The translations under genes were made by a program, and so were the position numbers. Below the pieces are notes generated by a model. It saw nothing but the letters and a program-made list of their open reading frames with translations. It searched no databases and had not been told where the DNA came from. A DNA stretch of 64,000 nucleotides from Carettochelys insculpta (Eukaryota > Chordata > Testudines > Carettochelyidae). The stretch spans positions 253,502,501 to 253,566,500 of the forward strand of contig NC_134137.1 in assembly GCF_033958435.1 (NCBI RefSeq), given 5' to 3'. Shown here one piece after another: positions 1-11,156 of the stretch. Each line of letters opens with the position of its first letter. Positions within the stretch are counted from its first letter, which is position 1.

Positions 1-738
1 CTGAGCCAGTCAGTGTCCAACCTATAACAATGCTTGGGATTCTTCCACCCTAAGTGCAGGACTCTACACTTCTCCTTGTTGATCTGCATCAGATTTATTT
101 TGGCCCAATCCTCCAAGTTATCCAGATTACTCCAGATCTCATCTCTCCTCTCTAATGTATCTACCTCTCCTCCTAGCTTAGTGTCGTTGGCAAATTTGCT
201 GAGGGTGCAATCCAGTCCCTCATCCAGGTCATTAATAAAAATGTTGAATAACACTGGCCCCAGAACCAAGCCTTCAGGCACTCCGCTTGAAAATGACCTC
301 CATCCAGATATTGAGTCATTGACCACTATGTGTTGGGCCTGACCATCAAGTCAGCTTTCTCTCCATCTTACAGTCCATGGATCCAATCCATACTTCCTTA
401 ACTTATGGACAAGAATGTTGTGGGAGACTGTATCAAAAACTTTACCGAAGTCAAGGTATATCACGTCCACTGACTTTCCCATGTCCACAGAGCCTGTAAC
501 CTCGTCATAGAAGCTAGTCAGATTGATCAGGCAGGACATGCCCTTGGTGAACTCATGTTGGCTACTCGTGATCACTTTCCCCTCCTCCAAGTGCTCCAGA
601 ACGGATTCCTTGAGGATCCCTTCCATTATTTTCACAGGTACTGAGGTAAGGATGACCGCTCTATAGTTCCCTGGATTGTCCTTCTTTCCCTTTTTTTAAA
701 GATGGGCACTGCATTTGCCGTTCTCCAGTCATCCGGGA
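1..738 (-). pseudogene. CR1 reverse transcriptase fragment, inactive
   Basis: Minus-strand RT domain. The best-preserved block (635-351) has [22 protein letters not shown], cited here only as the LDFxKxFDTVSH motif region of CR1 RT. The catalytic box near 181-204 reads F-A-N-D on the minus strand, where the copy at 62.5 kb reads F-A-D-D. One of the two metal-binding aspartates is therefore Asn here. A lengthened T-run at about 689-698 shifts frame just upstream of the PIFKKG-equivalent segment. The element could not code for an active enzyme. CR1 RT normally copies element RNA at a nicked target. Confidence 0.88.
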
Positions 739-742
739 TCTC

Positions 743-1183
743 TCATGATCTCCAAGAATCTTCGAAGATAACGGCCAAAGGCTCGGCAATGACGTCTGCC
801 AATTCCCCCAGTACCCTTATGTGAATTAAATCTGGACCCATGGATTTGTGTACATCTAGTTTTTCTAAGTAGTTCCAAACTCTTTCCTTCCCCACCAAAG
901 GCTGCCATCCACATTCCCACACTGCATTGTCTAGCACTATAGTTTGAGAGCTATCCATGCCTGTGAAGACTGAGGCAAAAAAAGAATTGAGTACTTCAGC
1001 TTTTCTTACAGCATCTGTCAGTAGATTACCTCTCTGATCCAGTAACAGCCCCACGCCTTCCCTGATAACCCTCTTATTGTTAACATGCCTGTAGAAACCC
1101 TTCTTACCCTTCACATCTCTTGCCAGCTGAAGTTCCAATTGTGCCTTTGCTCTCCTGATTACTGACCGGCATTTTCCAGCCAC
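743..1183 (-). pseudogene. CR1 ORF2 linker between endonuclease and RT
   Basis: A 146-residue minus-strand open block with the AKAQLELQLARDVKGKKGFYRHV-like region and the NSFFASVFTG motif that lie between the endonuclease and reverse transcriptase domains of CR1 ORF2 proteins. It continues the RT fragment at lower coordinates in a different frame, so at least one indel separates them. It is not a gene on its own. Confidence 0.85.
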
Positions 1184-1637
1184 CTATTTATACTCCTCCT
1201 TAGTCATCCGTCCAAGTTTCAATTTTTATATGCATTCTTTTTGAGTTTAAGCTGACCAAGGATTTCCCTGTTAAGCCAAACAGGTTACCTACCACATTTG
1301 CATTTCTTACTATTCAGTGGGATTGTTTGTTCCTGTGCCTTTAGCAAGGCTTCTTTAAAATATCACCAGTTCTCCTGAATTCCATTCCCCTTCATCTTCG
1401 TTTCCTGGGGGGATTCTGCCCATCAGTACCCTCATGGAGTCGGAGTCTGCTCTGTTGAAATCAAGAGCCTGTATATTACTGCTCACCTTTCTTCCTTTTG
1501 TAGAGATCCAGAAATCTGCCATCTCGTGATCACTGCAGCCCAGGTTACCATCCACTTCTATTTCTCCTACTAGTTCTTCCCTGTTTGTAAGCAACAGGTC
1601 AAGCTGCGCATGGCTTCCCCCACCACCCACGAGCACC

Positions 1638-1967
1638 TTGACCCTCACGGAGCCCACCAGCAAGTCCCCAGAGGGATCTCAGCAGCCGACGAAGCGGCGT
1701 CACAAGAGCATCCACTCATGGAGTGATGCCGAAGTGCAGAACCTCCTCACATTGTGGGGGAATGAGGGAGTCCTGCTGCAGACGGGGGTACAGCACCACA
1801 ATGCTGATGCACATGAGCACCTGGCAAGGGGGCTTGCCTCTGGGGGGAACCCCGTCCAGACCGGGAAGGGCATCCGGATTGAAGTGAAGGAGGTTCAGCA
1901 GCTGTACTGCCGGGCAAGGAATGCCCGCAGCCACTCAGGGGCACAGCCCACCCAGTGCCCCCACTGA
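1638..1967 (+). pseudogene. Harbinger accessory protein, Myb/SANT-like domain fragment
   Basis: Plus-strand ORF of about 109 residues with no ATG at its left end because the 5' part is cut off. Residues about 18-95 read like the Myb/SANT-like (MADF-related) domain of Harbinger accessory proteins: a basic RRHK stretch, then the tryptophan pattern HSWSDAEVQNLLTLWG, a middle region ending in KGIRIEVKEVQQLYCRARNA, and a short SGAQPTQCPH tail. In the family this protein binds the subterminal DNA and helps the transposase enter the nucleus. It stops at 1967; degraded in-frame traces continue to about 2260. Related domains occur in domesticated host proteins, but position next to the transposase argues for the transposon gene. 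Confidence 0.8.
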
Positions 1968-3129
1968 GCACCTCCACTAGCTCCTGGGGCCCAAGGAGGT
2001 CCAGCCCCCCGAGTATGCAGTAGACACCGCTGCACCACCACCTGAGATGGAAGAGGAGCCAGAGGCAGAGGTGGCAACTGCTGAGGAGCTGAGACCTGCG
2101 GGAGACACCATCCGCCGCCTAAGATACCAAGGGATCAAGGGGGGAGCAATGATGAGGGTTCCACCAATGGGACCCTTGCCATCACTCTCTCTTCCGAGCC
2201 ATCAAGCTGGGACCCCTCCTGCTGGGCATCCCCCAGGTGTGTGTGGAGGTACCTGCAGGTAGGCACCAGGTGTTCAGAATGCCCTGGGGCACCGGGTGGG
2301 GAACCCTGCCCCCAGCATGGCTGGCAGGATGCCACATGCCTGCCCATGCACATCGCCTGAAGCCCTGCCTAGCGCTGCAGGGCATTTGCCTGGGAAGTGT
2401 GTAGGAGGGCACAGCAAATCCAGCCCCAGCCCGCCCCACTGCCCCTCCAGCCCCTACCGCAGGCATCAACTTCCAGGCCCTGCCGGCTGCTGCCCACCTG
2501 GCACTGGGGGAGTGGCTGGTGGCCAGAGTGACTGAGGGAAAGCTGACCCTTCCCAGCCCCCCATTGCCCCCCCAACCCTGACATTGCTGCATCTCTTCCA
2601 CACCCTTACCTCCCCATAGTTCCAGCCCCATCCCTAACCCAAAGGGGTCCCCAGACCTTGTGTGGCAGGGGATCCCGTGTCTGTCATGGCTCCTGGCCCA
2701 CCACTCCGATGGATGAATGAGCACCCCCATCCCAGCACCCTCTCCCCATTCAGTCCCCCACCCCAATGCCACCCCAGGATCCCTGTTGTACATAGTTCTC
2801 TCATGTAAATAGTTTCACATGATGACATGTTCATATGTTTTCAAAGTTTATTTTGCACAAAGTAAATCTGCGTTCTTGCACCCTTCACATGTGTCCCTCT
2901 TGTGTGGTGGGAAGGGTCATTGTGGGTCCCGGTCAAAGGCCTCCCACAAGGCCTCCATGACCCACATCCCACCCCTTTCTGCCTCTCTGCCTCACGGCAC
3001 AGGACACTGGGCAGCTGCTCACACCCAGCAGCAGTCTTGGCAGCCCAGGACTGGACAAAGGGCTCCCATTTGCTCTCCACAATATTCTGGAGAATGTAGC
3101 GGGCTACAACCACTGCCAGCATATTTGGG

Positions 3130-4330
3130 AGACTGACTTGCAGCCTTGTGAGAAGGCATCTAAAATTGCCCCTTCAGCCATGCGAACACCCACTCCAGGG
3201 CACTCCTGCCGTGGTTCAGGTGCATGTTGAACTGGTCTTGGGATGGGTCAATGTGTCCAGTGTAGGGCCTCATGAGCCATGGATGCAATGGGTACGTGGC
3301 ATTGGCCACAATGCAGGGGGGCATGGTGATGTCTCCAACTGGGAGCTCTGAGAGGGGAGGTGGGTCCACTCCTGCATTCTGTGGCTGACACATGAGTTCC
3401 TGAACACCCGTGCATCATGGGCCTTGCCGGACTATCCCATGTAGACATCCGTGAACAGGCTGTAAGTGTCCATGAGGGCCTGGAGAACCACAGAGGGGTA
3501 ACTCTCTGTTTATGTAGGCTCTGGAGCTCTGTTCCAGGGCATGGATCAAAATGTGCATGCCACCCAGTGCGCTAAAACAGGTGGGGAACCCGAGGTCCAT
3601 GAAGCCTGCCAGGGCGATGTCCAGGTCCCTGATGGTGACCACCCAGCGGAGATGGAGGGTGTTGACTGCCCAGACAACCTGCATGGGGTGCAAGGGAGAT
3701 GCATCGATGAGTGTGTGGCCTGATGGTCCCCGGCCCTGTGCAGGGCTCCCCCCAGAGCCCCACGCAGGGTCACCCCTTGCTGGGTGCCTCCCCATGGTGG
3801 ATGCCTGTCCCCATCCTGGCTTACCTCCATCAGGAGTGCCCCGACAGTGGCCTTGCCCACCCCAAACTGATGTCCAATGGAGTGATGGCTGTCCTGGGTG
3901 GCAGGTTTCCAGAGGGCAATGGCTATGCTTTTATGCAGGGGGAGTGCAGGCTGCATCCTTGTGTCCCAGTGCTGGCAGGGCTGGGGGAAGCCAGTGGCAC
4001 AGCTCCTCAAATGTCTGCTGGGTCACCCAGAGGTTTTGCAGCCACAGGTCATTGTCCCAGCCCCCCAACACACGGTGGTCCCACCAATCAGTGCTAGTGG
4101 GAAAGCTCCAGCATTGCTGGATCACCAGGATGAGGTGCAGCTGCTCCCCAGGCAGAGGGTCTGCAGGGCAGGGGCTATCCAGCTGACCCTGCATTGCTGC
4201 TGCACGACAGCCACCAGCAGCACTGCCAGCAGGCTGAGTTGGCCACGATCTGCAGGAGATCCCCCTTGGGCAGCTGCTGAGGATCCATGCCGGACCCTGC
4301 AGTAGCTCAGCTGCATGCAAAGGGCACACT
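3130..4330 (-). pseudogene. PIF/Harbinger DDE transposase, multiply frameshifted
   Basis: Minus-strand transposase spread over four overlapping frames: N-terminal region (4329-3931, with NLWVTQQTFEELCHWLPPAL), helix region (4010-3546, with SIGHQFGVGKATVGALLMEV), first catalytic block (3795-3415, with GFPTCFSALGGMHI) and C-terminal block (3393-3160, with CIVANATYPLHPWLMRPYTG and SALEWVFAWLKG). The family pattern at these sites is ALDGTHI, IVADAAYPL and VVERAFGRLKG. The first Asp is therefore Gly and the second is Asn, while the Glu remains. With at least three frameshifts it is a pseudogene. A host HARBI1-like gene is unlikely because of these lesions. Confidence 0.85.
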
Positions 4331-4724
4331 GTGTGGTGTGCAGCCTGGCAGCCCTGAGCACATGCAGGGTGGGGGTGTTGGGAGGGGCCCTTTAAGGGAA
4401 TGTCTGGCTGTGATCCCAGAAGGGCTTGTCGGCCATGTGACTTCTGCCTGCATCATATCTTGGCCTCTTACTTCGAAGTAGGTGCCGTTGCTGTGTAGAT
4501 GCATCACTTTGAAGTAGAGGGACCCTACTTCGAACTAAGGGAGGACTGCTTTTTGTGTGTAGACGCTCTACTGGAAAGTTGCTTACTTCAAAGTTGTACT
4601 TGGAAGTAAGCAGCTTTGAAGTTATTTTGTAGTGTAGGTGTAGCCTTGGTGTTTGATAGACATTTCCACACGCATATGCACGATTGTCTAATGCATTTTC
4701 AGAATTCACATTTTGAGGCATTGT

Positions 4725-5758
4725 AGTGAGCCACTGCGGCCTCCCGCCAACTCAGAGGCAGAGGAGGCTGCGCAGAGGCCCTGGTAGGCGGGCCTGGAGC
4801 CAGAACACCAGTGGCCCGCCCCTCAGAGGGTGGGGCCTAGAGCCAGAAGGGCCAAGGGCAGAGCTTGGGACCCATTAAAGCCTGGGCCTCCAGGCGGGGA
4901 GGGAGTGCCTTCGCGGGCTCCCGGACGCCAGGGGCAGAGAGCCCGCCGCCACCCGACCAGTCGGGAGGAGCAAGCCCCAAGCGACGCAGACCAGCCAGGA
5001 CAGCTATGGATCCGGATGCCCCAGGGGACCTAACCGGACTTCCCAGATCTGCCAGGACCCTCACGCCGGCAGAGGACCCAATCCTTGGAGGAAACCCCAG
5101 GCGCAGCCAGACAGGCGGGGGCTAGCACCCACGAGGCCCCAGGAGCAGCCTGCCCTGGAGATCCAGCGGACCCCTGCAGTCCCCAGGCCCAGGATCGCCT
5201 CGGACCCACCGTGCTACCGCCGCCGAACTACCCCAACGATGTGGAGATGACTGACTGGCCGGAGCCCCCAAAGGTAGATGATTTGGAGGGGGCCAACCCC
5301 TCGGGACACCCTGATCAGGTAGACTGGGACCCTGCCCCGATGGAGGTGGGGGTAGGAAGTGGTCTGGGGAACGCTGCACCAGAACCCATGGCGCTGTGGA
5401 GCGACCTGGATCACCACTGCCGTGGTCACATATAAGCGACCCATGGGGCCCTGGGCCGGGTTGCAGTGGTGTGGGAGGGCCTGCGACCCCCTATCCCCCT
5501 AGATGGACTGCTGCCTCACCCTGAACTGAGGGCTGGGCTTGTGCTACAAACCTTGAGCTGCTGCCCCGACCTGAACTGAAGGCTGGGCTTATTCTGTAGA
5601 GCCTTATGCGATGGCCCCACCCTGAACGGGAGCTGGGCCTGTGCTGTAACCCTTGTGCTGCCGCCCTGCCCTGAACTGAGGGCTGGGCTCCCCAGGACAG
5701 CCGGTGTGGCTGCGGTCCCGTCCGGAGCTACGGTCACTGCCATAGCCCCGGGTGCCTA
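4725..5758 (+). mobile_element. GC-rich retroelement fragment (LTR or DIRS-like, class uncertain)
   Basis: A sharply bounded GC-rich block between AT-rich flanks. It holds a short plus-strand ORF in two frames (about 5006-5125 then 5085-5435). The second starts near residues MEETPGAARQ and contains acidic and proline-rich segments such as MTDWPEPPKVDDLEG and a DWDPAPMEVGVG stretch. These look to me like the upstream coding part of a turtle Gypsy- or DIRS-type element, from memory only. No reverse transcriptase, primer-binding site or paired long repeat is visible. It could also be a GC-rich unique island, but the adjacent tandem units and abrupt edges favour a repeat. Confidence 0.45.
5521..5690. 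repeat. Tandem repeat, about 50 bp, 3.4 copies
   Basis: The core CTGAACTGAGGGCTGGGC recurs at 5521, 5571, 5622 (degenerate) and 5671, giving spacings of 50, 51 and 49 bases. Between cores the units share GTGCTG and CTGCCCC segments. It lies at the end of the GC-rich retroelement fragment and is probably internal to it. Confidence 0.8.
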
Positions 5759-7354
5759 CAGGCATAGATTGAAAGGTTTTGTTAATTTAAAAGTAATTTG
5801 CCAAATAGATTGCAATCAAATGGCTTCAATGATATATGTGTGTATTCTCCCAACTATCGATGCCTGGTCCTTTTAGACCAAGCATTCCTCAGACACTCCA
5901 AACCTGCATTTTTCACTACCTTCTATTTAAAGCAACTGACACCAACTAAAGGAGGAAATTAACAAGCAGCAAAGCACATAAAACCTATGCACACCTTAAA
6001 ACCACACCAATATTACCACTAAAGTTAACAAATTCTCTATTCCATAGTCTCTCCAGCAAAGACCCTTCAAGTGATAGTTAACCAACAAGTATTCAGCTAT
6101 GATTTAGCCCATTTTGAATGGCTTTTGCTCAAAGCAAGCTGAGGAAAAATATTAAGAAATCCAACCAACATAGATAATCCCCCCCTCAAATGGATTCATT
6201 GGAGATCATTATAACAGTGTATGTGTGTGTGTACGCACACATACATACACTGTGTACACACACATTCTCTCTCGAATAAAACTCAGATAGTCCTTCTAGA
6301 GGATTACTCCAATACTTTTTTTTTATTCAGAGAGATTTAAAATTATTCCACTAAATAAGAAGCTACCATCAAATTACAACTCACCTCTCAGCCAATCAAA
6401 AATTCACTTTTTTCAAAAAATTGTAGTTTTAAGTAGTTACATAGGCCCTAATCCTCTTGGAAACAGTTTTAGTTCATTATTCTGGGAGTTATTAGGTTGG
6501 AAAACAGCTTCTAGGCAAATGATGCTATTCACAAACCTTTTACACCAGAAATAATGGCTGCATTATTTCTGCCTCACAAGTGGTCTTGAGGTCTGATTTC
6601 TGATTTCTTTTATTCCTGGAGTTCCTGCAAAAAGGCAATGTTCCTTGCTGTTAAATAAAACCGAACAGTTTAAAAACATAAAAATGGAATTGTTATAAGG
6701 ATTATGATGGCAGTAATGAGAGGAGACTGTTTGAACTATTTTTGACCTCCACTTATCTACTGACTTTCATTCCTCTTGTGTGTTTCCAAGGGCACCTGAA
6801 TGCTTTGGTGTCTCCCCAAACTACCAGTTTCAAGGGCCTTTCAAACATCTTGAATTTTTCATATGTTGTCTACAGTGTTATCCTTGTTTAAAATTGACTA
6901 CCATTTCAGGGCAATAGAGAAAAATAATAGAGAATAAATTTTCTCCTGTTGTAGATAGTAAATGCCTCTGTTGTTTTTACCAAACAAGTGTTTTGCCTGG
7001 CATTTTGTAGCCCTCAGTGTTGTCCACATGAAGGAACTATTGGGCACCTGAGCATGTGAAATTGGCAGCAGGCTAGCAAAAGTCCTCCTGCATATCAAGA
7101 TTCACGGTTCCACCTTTACAGTTTGTATTTTTCTCATTGGGAACATATATATATTAGAGCCAACATGCGTCAGTTAAACTTTTGCTCCTAAAAAATTGCT
7201 ACTGTATTTTCATTTCCAATATTGTAAGAGAGCATTTAAAAATAATAAGCACAGTTCTGTTCATGTTGAAAAGAACTTTATATTTTTCTTCATGCTGAGC
7301 TTTACTTGGCCCTTCACATTCTCTTCTACCTTCTTACACATACAATAAAAACTC
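5759..7354. other. AT-rich stretch without recognised gene
   Basis: I see no coding signal here. It contains a short degenerate TG/CA tract at about 6217-6265 (alternating GTGTGTGT and CACACATA segments that can fold on each other) and runs of T and A. The longest ORF (6898-7098, minus) has no recognisable feature. Confidence 0.6.
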
Positions 7355-7357
7355 ATT

Positions 7358-7798
7358 GGCTACATCTACACTAGCCAAAAACTTCGAAATAGCCATGCAA
7401 ATGGCCATTTTGAAGTTTACTAATGAAGCGCTGAAATACATATTCAGCACCTCGTTAGCACGTGGGCAGCCGCAGCACTTCAAAATTGATGCGGTTCGCC
7501 GCCACGCAGCTTGTCCAGATGGGGCTCCTTTTCAAAAGGACCCCGGCTACTTCGAAGTCCCCTTATTCCCATCTGCTCATAGGAATACTCACAGGGGACT
7601 TCGAAGTAGCTGGGGTCCATTCGAAAAGGAGTCCCATCTGGACGAGCTGCGCAGCCGCGAGCCGCATCAATTTCGAAGTGCTGCAGCTGCCCGCATGCTA
7701 ATGAGGTGCTGAATATGTGTTTCAGCACTTCATTAGTAAACTTCGAAATGGCCATTTGAATGGCCATTTCGAAGTTTTTGGCTAGTGTAGACACGGCC
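7358..7798. mobile_element. PIF/Harbinger-type foldback MITE, family A
   Basis: A 441-bp element, nearly palindromic over its full length. It starts GGCTACATCTACACTAGCC and ends GGCTAGTGTAGACACGGCC, with AAACTTCGAAAT and TCCTTTTCGAAAGGA-like motifs mirrored around a centre near 7575. It is flanked by the 3-bp direct repeat ATT (7355-7357 and 7799-7801), as expected for PIF/Harbinger insertion. The ORFs within it are palindrome artefacts. It has no transposase and would depend on an autonomous relative. Confidence 0.85.
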
Positions 7799-7801
7799 AT
7801 T

Positions 7802-9323
7802 ATGGACTTTGCAATAATATTACTCAACATACCTATTTATTTCTAGATCACAGAACATATGTGACTAGAAGTGATCTGATTTTGTATTTGAAAACAGCCA
7901 ATAGCACCTGGCAGCATTCGGCTCTAAATACCATTAATTGGCAGGCAGACACATGGATTCTGGGTATGCACAGCCTCTTTCAGGATCTATCCCAAGGTAT
8001 GTAAAATGCACAAATCAGGTTAACACCTACGTAGGAACTATGAAATATACCCACAATTATCTATTTAACTAACAACTGGCAAACAAGTTGAGACACTGTT
8101 GAAAATCAATTCCACATGCTTTTAAACTAGGCTTACAGGTAGGAATAGATAACAATGCATCACTCAGAATCATCTTACACTTTCATTGATTCTAATCAAG
8201 GAAAACAATCTTATACCTACGTGTTCACATAATGCCATAACATGAAGTCCTAATGGAAAATTTGTCTAAATAACGACTTGAGAATTTAGCCTACAATCAT
8301 TTGTGTATAACTCAATGAGCATATCCACTTTTAATCTTTTCTTTTTTCAAATAAAATAATTAAATTTTAACCACAGAAGTCTTCATCTTGTATAACTCGT
8401 TATTAGCAAAACCGTGACCATTAATTCTTACCCTGAAGGTGGCAAGTCAAGTCTTCACAGAACAAGAGACTCATAGCTTGGAGTAAAACTTCAGCATCAC
8501 ATAAATGCAGCAGGATTAAAGAGCAGCAGAATCTCCTAAGATACGCTTTGTAGAGGAAGTGATATCATGGACTGCAGTGGCCAGAGGATTTTGTGGTATC
8601 ACTTCCTAAAGTATATTAAGAAATGTGTTTATTTGCCCAGAAAGGAACTACACCATCATTACTCATTAAAATGGCAATAAACATACCCAAAAAAAGCCTT
8701 CCTAGGTAATTAAAAGTTAAGAGATGTAAGCATAATTAAAAAGAAAAGAAAAAAATGCTGCACTTAACTCCCTAAATTATACTAAGAATAAAAACAAAAC
8801 AAATACAATAAGTTATCCCAGCAGTTCAAATTTTCTAATTTATGTAGAATGCATTATTACTTAGACAATCTGACCCTGGGCAAAACTTCCTCAGCTGAGA
8901 AGATTTACAATCTAATTATGCAAGAAGTTCTGCTGAGACAGTTTGGGTGCAATGGTCTTCTATTACAATAACATAGCTAAAATAGCTGCTACTTTGCTTG
9001 CTTGGTGTTCCAAACGCTCACACAAAAGCAGAAAATACTTCATTCCCATCCTTTATTTCCCTTTAGTCTCTTACCACCACTACTGTAAGCACAAGCTCTC
9101 CATCCCAGGTACAAACAGCAATATTGGACTTAAAATGTTGATGTGTGAACTGTAAGTACCTTTCAGGCTTTTGCCCTGATCATGCTTGGTGAACTGACTT
9201 CTAAAGGCCTTTACAGTATTTTCATAATTTTTACAGTAATAGTTTTGTTTTTCTTCTCTTCTAGTAAATAACTACGTGTGAAGCCTAAAGCTGAAATGTG
9301 TGTGTATACACATCATTATCCCC

Positions 9324-9327
<4 letters not shown>
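7802..9327. other. AT-rich stretch without recognised gene
   Basis: No gene or repeat family is recognised. It includes a short perfect-looking hairpin at 8554-8607, listed separately. Confidence 0.55.
8554..8607. other. Short stem-loop of unknown role
   Basis: AGGAAGTGATATCA (8554-8567) pairs with TGGTATCACTTCCT (8594-8607): 14 positions with one mismatch and a 26-base loop. Weak pairing may extend outward (ATAC with GTAT). It could be a MITE relic or a chance hairpin. A microRNA precursor usually has a longer imperfect stem, so I do not call one. Confidence 0.4.

Positions 9328-9367
<40 letters not shown>
9328..9367. repeat. (AC)n microsatellite
   Basis: Uninterrupted AC dinucleotides over about 40 bases (20 units). 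Confidence 0.98.
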
Positions 9368-9369
<2 letters not shown>

Positions 9370-10733
9370 ATTTACTGATGCAGGGTGGCTCATACAAGTT
9401 GTGCTACTGAATGTTTTAGTAATGTGCTTGTTAAGAAGAAAAAAATAAATCCCTACACATTAAAAATGGGAGCTTATCAAGCACACAGGGAAAAGTGGCG
9501 TCCAAATGGAGGCCTACAAAGCATTCTGAAGTGTCACTTTAACTAGGTTAAAAACGTAGTGTTGATACAATTGAGTAGATACAAGAGTTCTATATTTGCA
9601 TAGTTGAAGAAATCGGTGCCTCCTTTTCCTCTTACAGTGAGTGTTTTGATTTCAAAAGGTCAGGGGTTCATGCTATGGCCTTTCAGTCTTGATAATTATG
9701 TGTGTGTAGTAATGCACACTTTTATCTACAGGTGGCAGACCTTTTAAAATCATCTTCAGTGAAATTCATTATACATTTTTGTTGATATAACCACCCACAT
9801 TAAAAAGTGAAGATCTGTAGCACAAAGTTCTGATTAATGTTGTTCAATTTAGATGACAGATTTGTCAACAAAATGGCTCATTCTCAAAGGCTGTTGACCC
9901 CTGCCTCAATGAAGGACTTAAAAAAAACCACTGTCACCCATTACAAGGTGATCTTTTCTTATTCAGAAATCATTCAGCACCCTCTAGATGGATTTATTTT
10001 TCTATAAAGTACAACTTTTGCTGCCTAGATTAATAGTCATTAATTGGTAAAAGAGTGATTTCTTGTCAGATAAGCTCAACAAGGAGAGGAAGCAGTCAGA
10101 ACACATCATCTGCCATTAAAAGACAAAAGCGAACCACAAAGCTTTTGTAAATAAAATGAATCATTTATGACACCACTGGCCCTACCCTCCTCTGATATCA
10201 AATAGCAGCGCTTATTGACTTCAGTGGAATAATGCTGATGTACAGTGCAGGGTGAGCTATCCAAAATATAAGCTCAGTCCCAGACTCTTTCATTCACTGA
10301 TTTCAGTGGAACTTTTTCTAGACAAGGATTGCAGACCAGTCCCTCCTTCTCCCCACACTAAAAGCACAAACACATATTTACATTTTGAAAGAGTGCGTGT
10401 CAACATGGAAGTCGTAAGTTTAAAAAAATCCTTATCGGTGCTTCCCGTAGCAGCACCCTGATTCACTGATATAGAGAGACATTTCATCAGCCAATTTACT
10501 TTTCACCACTTTATTATTTGCTTATCGCCCCATCCCCCATTTGCCCCACAAGTCTGTTTAGCCAGTTTCTCTCTTTTTTCACGCACCAACCAAACACTGT
10601 TATTTGAGTTATGAACACTGCAGGGAAACATTCAAACTATAAACATACACCCAGATCTGCATGCCAACATGCCAGATCCTCAACGCATTTCAGCCAATGA
10701 CCTTAACATCAATTTTACCAGCTAAGGATCTTG
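9368..10733. other. Unique sequence with a candidate conserved element
   Basis: No coding signal. 9880-10180 looks like a conserved noncoding element (listed separately). 10214-10320 contains two short copies of a TGAYTTCAGTGGA motif familiar from the ends of old LINE-derived repeats in reptiles and birds. Confidence 0.5.
9880..10180. promoter_or_regulatory. Candidate conserved noncoding element
   Basis: Non-repetitive sequence of even composition with several homeodomain-type cores, for example GTCATTAATTGG near 10038 and CCATTAAAAG near 10112, and no ORF. It resembles vertebrate developmental enhancers in texture only. The call is an impression from composition and motif content; conservation cannot be seen from one sequence. 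Confidence 0.25.
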
Positions 10734-10741
10734 CCCTAAAT

Positions 10742-11086
10742 CAGGAGTCAGCAACCTCCATACTGGGAGTTGGCACGTGAGCCAATTTTGATCGACACAC
10801 AAGGTGGGAGCTCAGCCCTGCTCCTTCTCCCCATGAAGCCGAGAGCTTGCTCAAAGCCACGCTGGCTATAGATTAATAAAAGACCTGCTAATGCTGCCAA
10901 CCACCATCTAAATGGTAAAGCTCTGCATCTTTATTTATTTATTAATGAAGTTGTTGGAAGTAGGACTTTTAGTGACTTTAAAAAGTACACAACACTCAGC
11001 ACAACATTTTAAAACGCATTCGGACTGTACATAGAGGCCAAAAGGTCCAATTTCAGCACTCTGCCTCGGAAAGGCTGCTACCCCGG
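10742..11086. mobile_element. hAT-type MITE with perfect 8-bp duplication
   Basis: A 345-bp element starting CAGGAGTCAGCAACCT and ending AGGCTGCTACCCCGG, whose reverse complement (CCGGGGTAGCAGCCT) matches the start with a one-base gap. It is flanked by an exact 8-bp direct repeat CCCTAAAT at 10734-10741 and 11087-11094, the target-site duplication length of hAT transposons. No coding capacity. Confidence 0.9.
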
Positions 11087-11156
11087 CCCTAAATCCTTAG
11101 TTACAGTGGCCCTGATTCTTCCCAGCCTTGCATCCCGTGTGCTCATTTATACCAAA

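Larger units (their letters stand above)
1..1630 (-). mobile_element. CR1 LINE, 5'-truncated, running off the left edge
   Basis: This is a chicken-repeat-1 type non-LTR retrotransposon read on the minus strand. Three ORF blocks in order are the end of the endonuclease domain (about 1355-1620, with a LDLLLTNREELVGE segment and the CSDHE motif of APE-type endonucleases), the linker before the reverse transcriptase (743-1183), and reverse transcriptase (about 720 down to 1). Its 5' end stops inside the endonuclease at about 1620-1637, where Harbinger sequence begins, so this is a normal 5'-truncated insertion. Its 3' end lies outside the window. It is broken by frameshifts, one at a T-run near 689-698. 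The family is certain; the exact junction is not. Confidence 0.93.
1631..4645. mobile_element. PIF/Harbinger DNA transposon, decayed, left part missing
   Basis: This has the two-gene layout of PIF/Harbinger transposons: a Myb/SANT-like DNA-binding protein on plus (1638-1967 and onward) and a DDE transposase on minus (about 3160-4330). The right end (4560-4645) has repeated CTACTTCGAAGTAG-like motifs and closes with AGTGTAGGTGTAGCC, matching the terminal inverted repeats of the short MITEs in this window. The left terminal repeat is not visible: a CR1 meets the element at about 1630, so it probably lies beyond the left window edge. Autonomous activity is lost. The short elements at 60961 and elsewhere look like internally deleted relatives. 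Confidence 0.85.

Noticed and set aside
2182..2793. 203-residue minus-strand ORF
   Set aside because: It is opposite and downstream of the Harbinger accessory gene in GC-rich sequence; composition is Gly/Trp-rich and it has no match to the transposase motifs, which begin beyond 3130.
4740..5450. CpG-rich block that might be a gene promoter
   Set aside because: Sharp edges, adjacent tandem units and retroelement-like ORF text make a repeat fragment likelier, and no downstream exon is visible.
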